From Sphingomonadales bacterium Ga0077559 (GTDB lineage: Bacteria > Pseudomonadota > Alphaproteobacteria > Sphingomonadales > Sphingomonadaceae): a DNA stretch of 64,000 nucleotides. Within the stretch, counting starts at the first letter, position 1; each line of letters starts with the position of its first letter. Of this stretch, positions 63,709 through 64,000 are shown piece by piece. A model generated the notes under the pieces. That model was not told where the DNA came from and ran no database searches. It saw only the letters and a program-made list of their open reading frames with translations. Location: assembly GCA_001464315.1 (NCBI GenBank), contig LNFK01000075.1, forward strand, positions 186,001 through 250,000. The letters run 5' to 3'. The translations under genes were made by a program, and so were the position numbers.

Positions 63709-63825
63709 AATTTTTCCATCCACACGTTCGTGCAGGGGGCTGGTCTGTCCGCTGCACTGGTCCACTCCATCTGGATGCCAGAAGATGGTTACCATCAGGC
63801 TAACGCTGTTATGCAGGCAAAGAAG

Positions 63826-63860
63826 AACCCCCGGATACCCATCGGCACCCGGGGGTTTTT
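63826..63860. terminator. Intrinsic terminator-like hairpin between DUF4402 and chaperone genes
   Basis: aacccccgg ... ccgggggtt (9-bp perfect stem) with TTTTTC on plus side and TTCTTCTTT on minus side. Confidence 0.65.
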
Positions 63861-63894
63861 CTTTCGATCAGCGCCGTTAATGGCGCCTCGCTTC

Positions 63895-64000
63895 TTACTG
63901 ATAATCAGCCGAAACGCTGTAGGTGCCGTTGTAGGTGCCAGCAGTTTGTGCTGCGCCGACTGCCAGCGTGCCGCCGACATGAAAAGTCTGTGGAAGGCCC
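63895..64000 (-). CDS. DUF4402-family protein, C-terminal fragment cut by right window edge
   Basis: Own translation GLPQTFHVGGTLAVGAAQTAGTYNGTYSVSADYQ*, characteristic DUF4402 C-terminus. Not in ORF track (open-ended). Confidence 0.85.
   Translation of the reverse strand, partial: GLPQTFHVGGTLAVGAAQTAGTYNGTYSVSADYQ

Overview
The window looks like a conserved chromosomal segment of an alphaproteobacterium. Gene content and order (leuS-lptE-holA, mipZ, the mdh/sucD/sucA/sucB/lpd block, pgm, DUF3576, DUF4402) suggest Sphingomonadales; this is inference, since no rRNA is present. I support about 60 protein-coding genes, one tRNA-Gly(CCC), several intrinsic-terminator-like hairpins and two REP-like palindromes. 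I see no prophage, transposase, integrase, CRISPR array or rRNA. Both edges cut genes: the C-terminus of PEP carboxylase runs off the left, and a DUF4402 protein runs off the right. Both were missed by the ORF track because they are open-ended. The best candidate for a poorly described system is the right-edge minus-strand cluster (about 60.1-64.0 kb): a DUF4402 subunit, a periplasmic fimbrial-type chaperone and a divergent usher-like outer-membrane protein. A second DUF4402 protein sits alone at 24.3 kb. Other items worth a second look: a low-GC 173-aa protein with a PD-(D/E)XK-like residue pattern behind lpdA; a standalone ComEC-like metallo-beta-lactamase protein with an N-terminal add-on; a tandem (pseudo-dimeric) retropepsin between Lhr-like helicase and PdeM genes; an exported hypothetical protein overlapping both mdh and sucD by 4 bp; and repeated 4-bp TTAA/TTAG stop-stop overlaps between convergent genes. 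All family calls come from reading motifs by eye; no database search was run.
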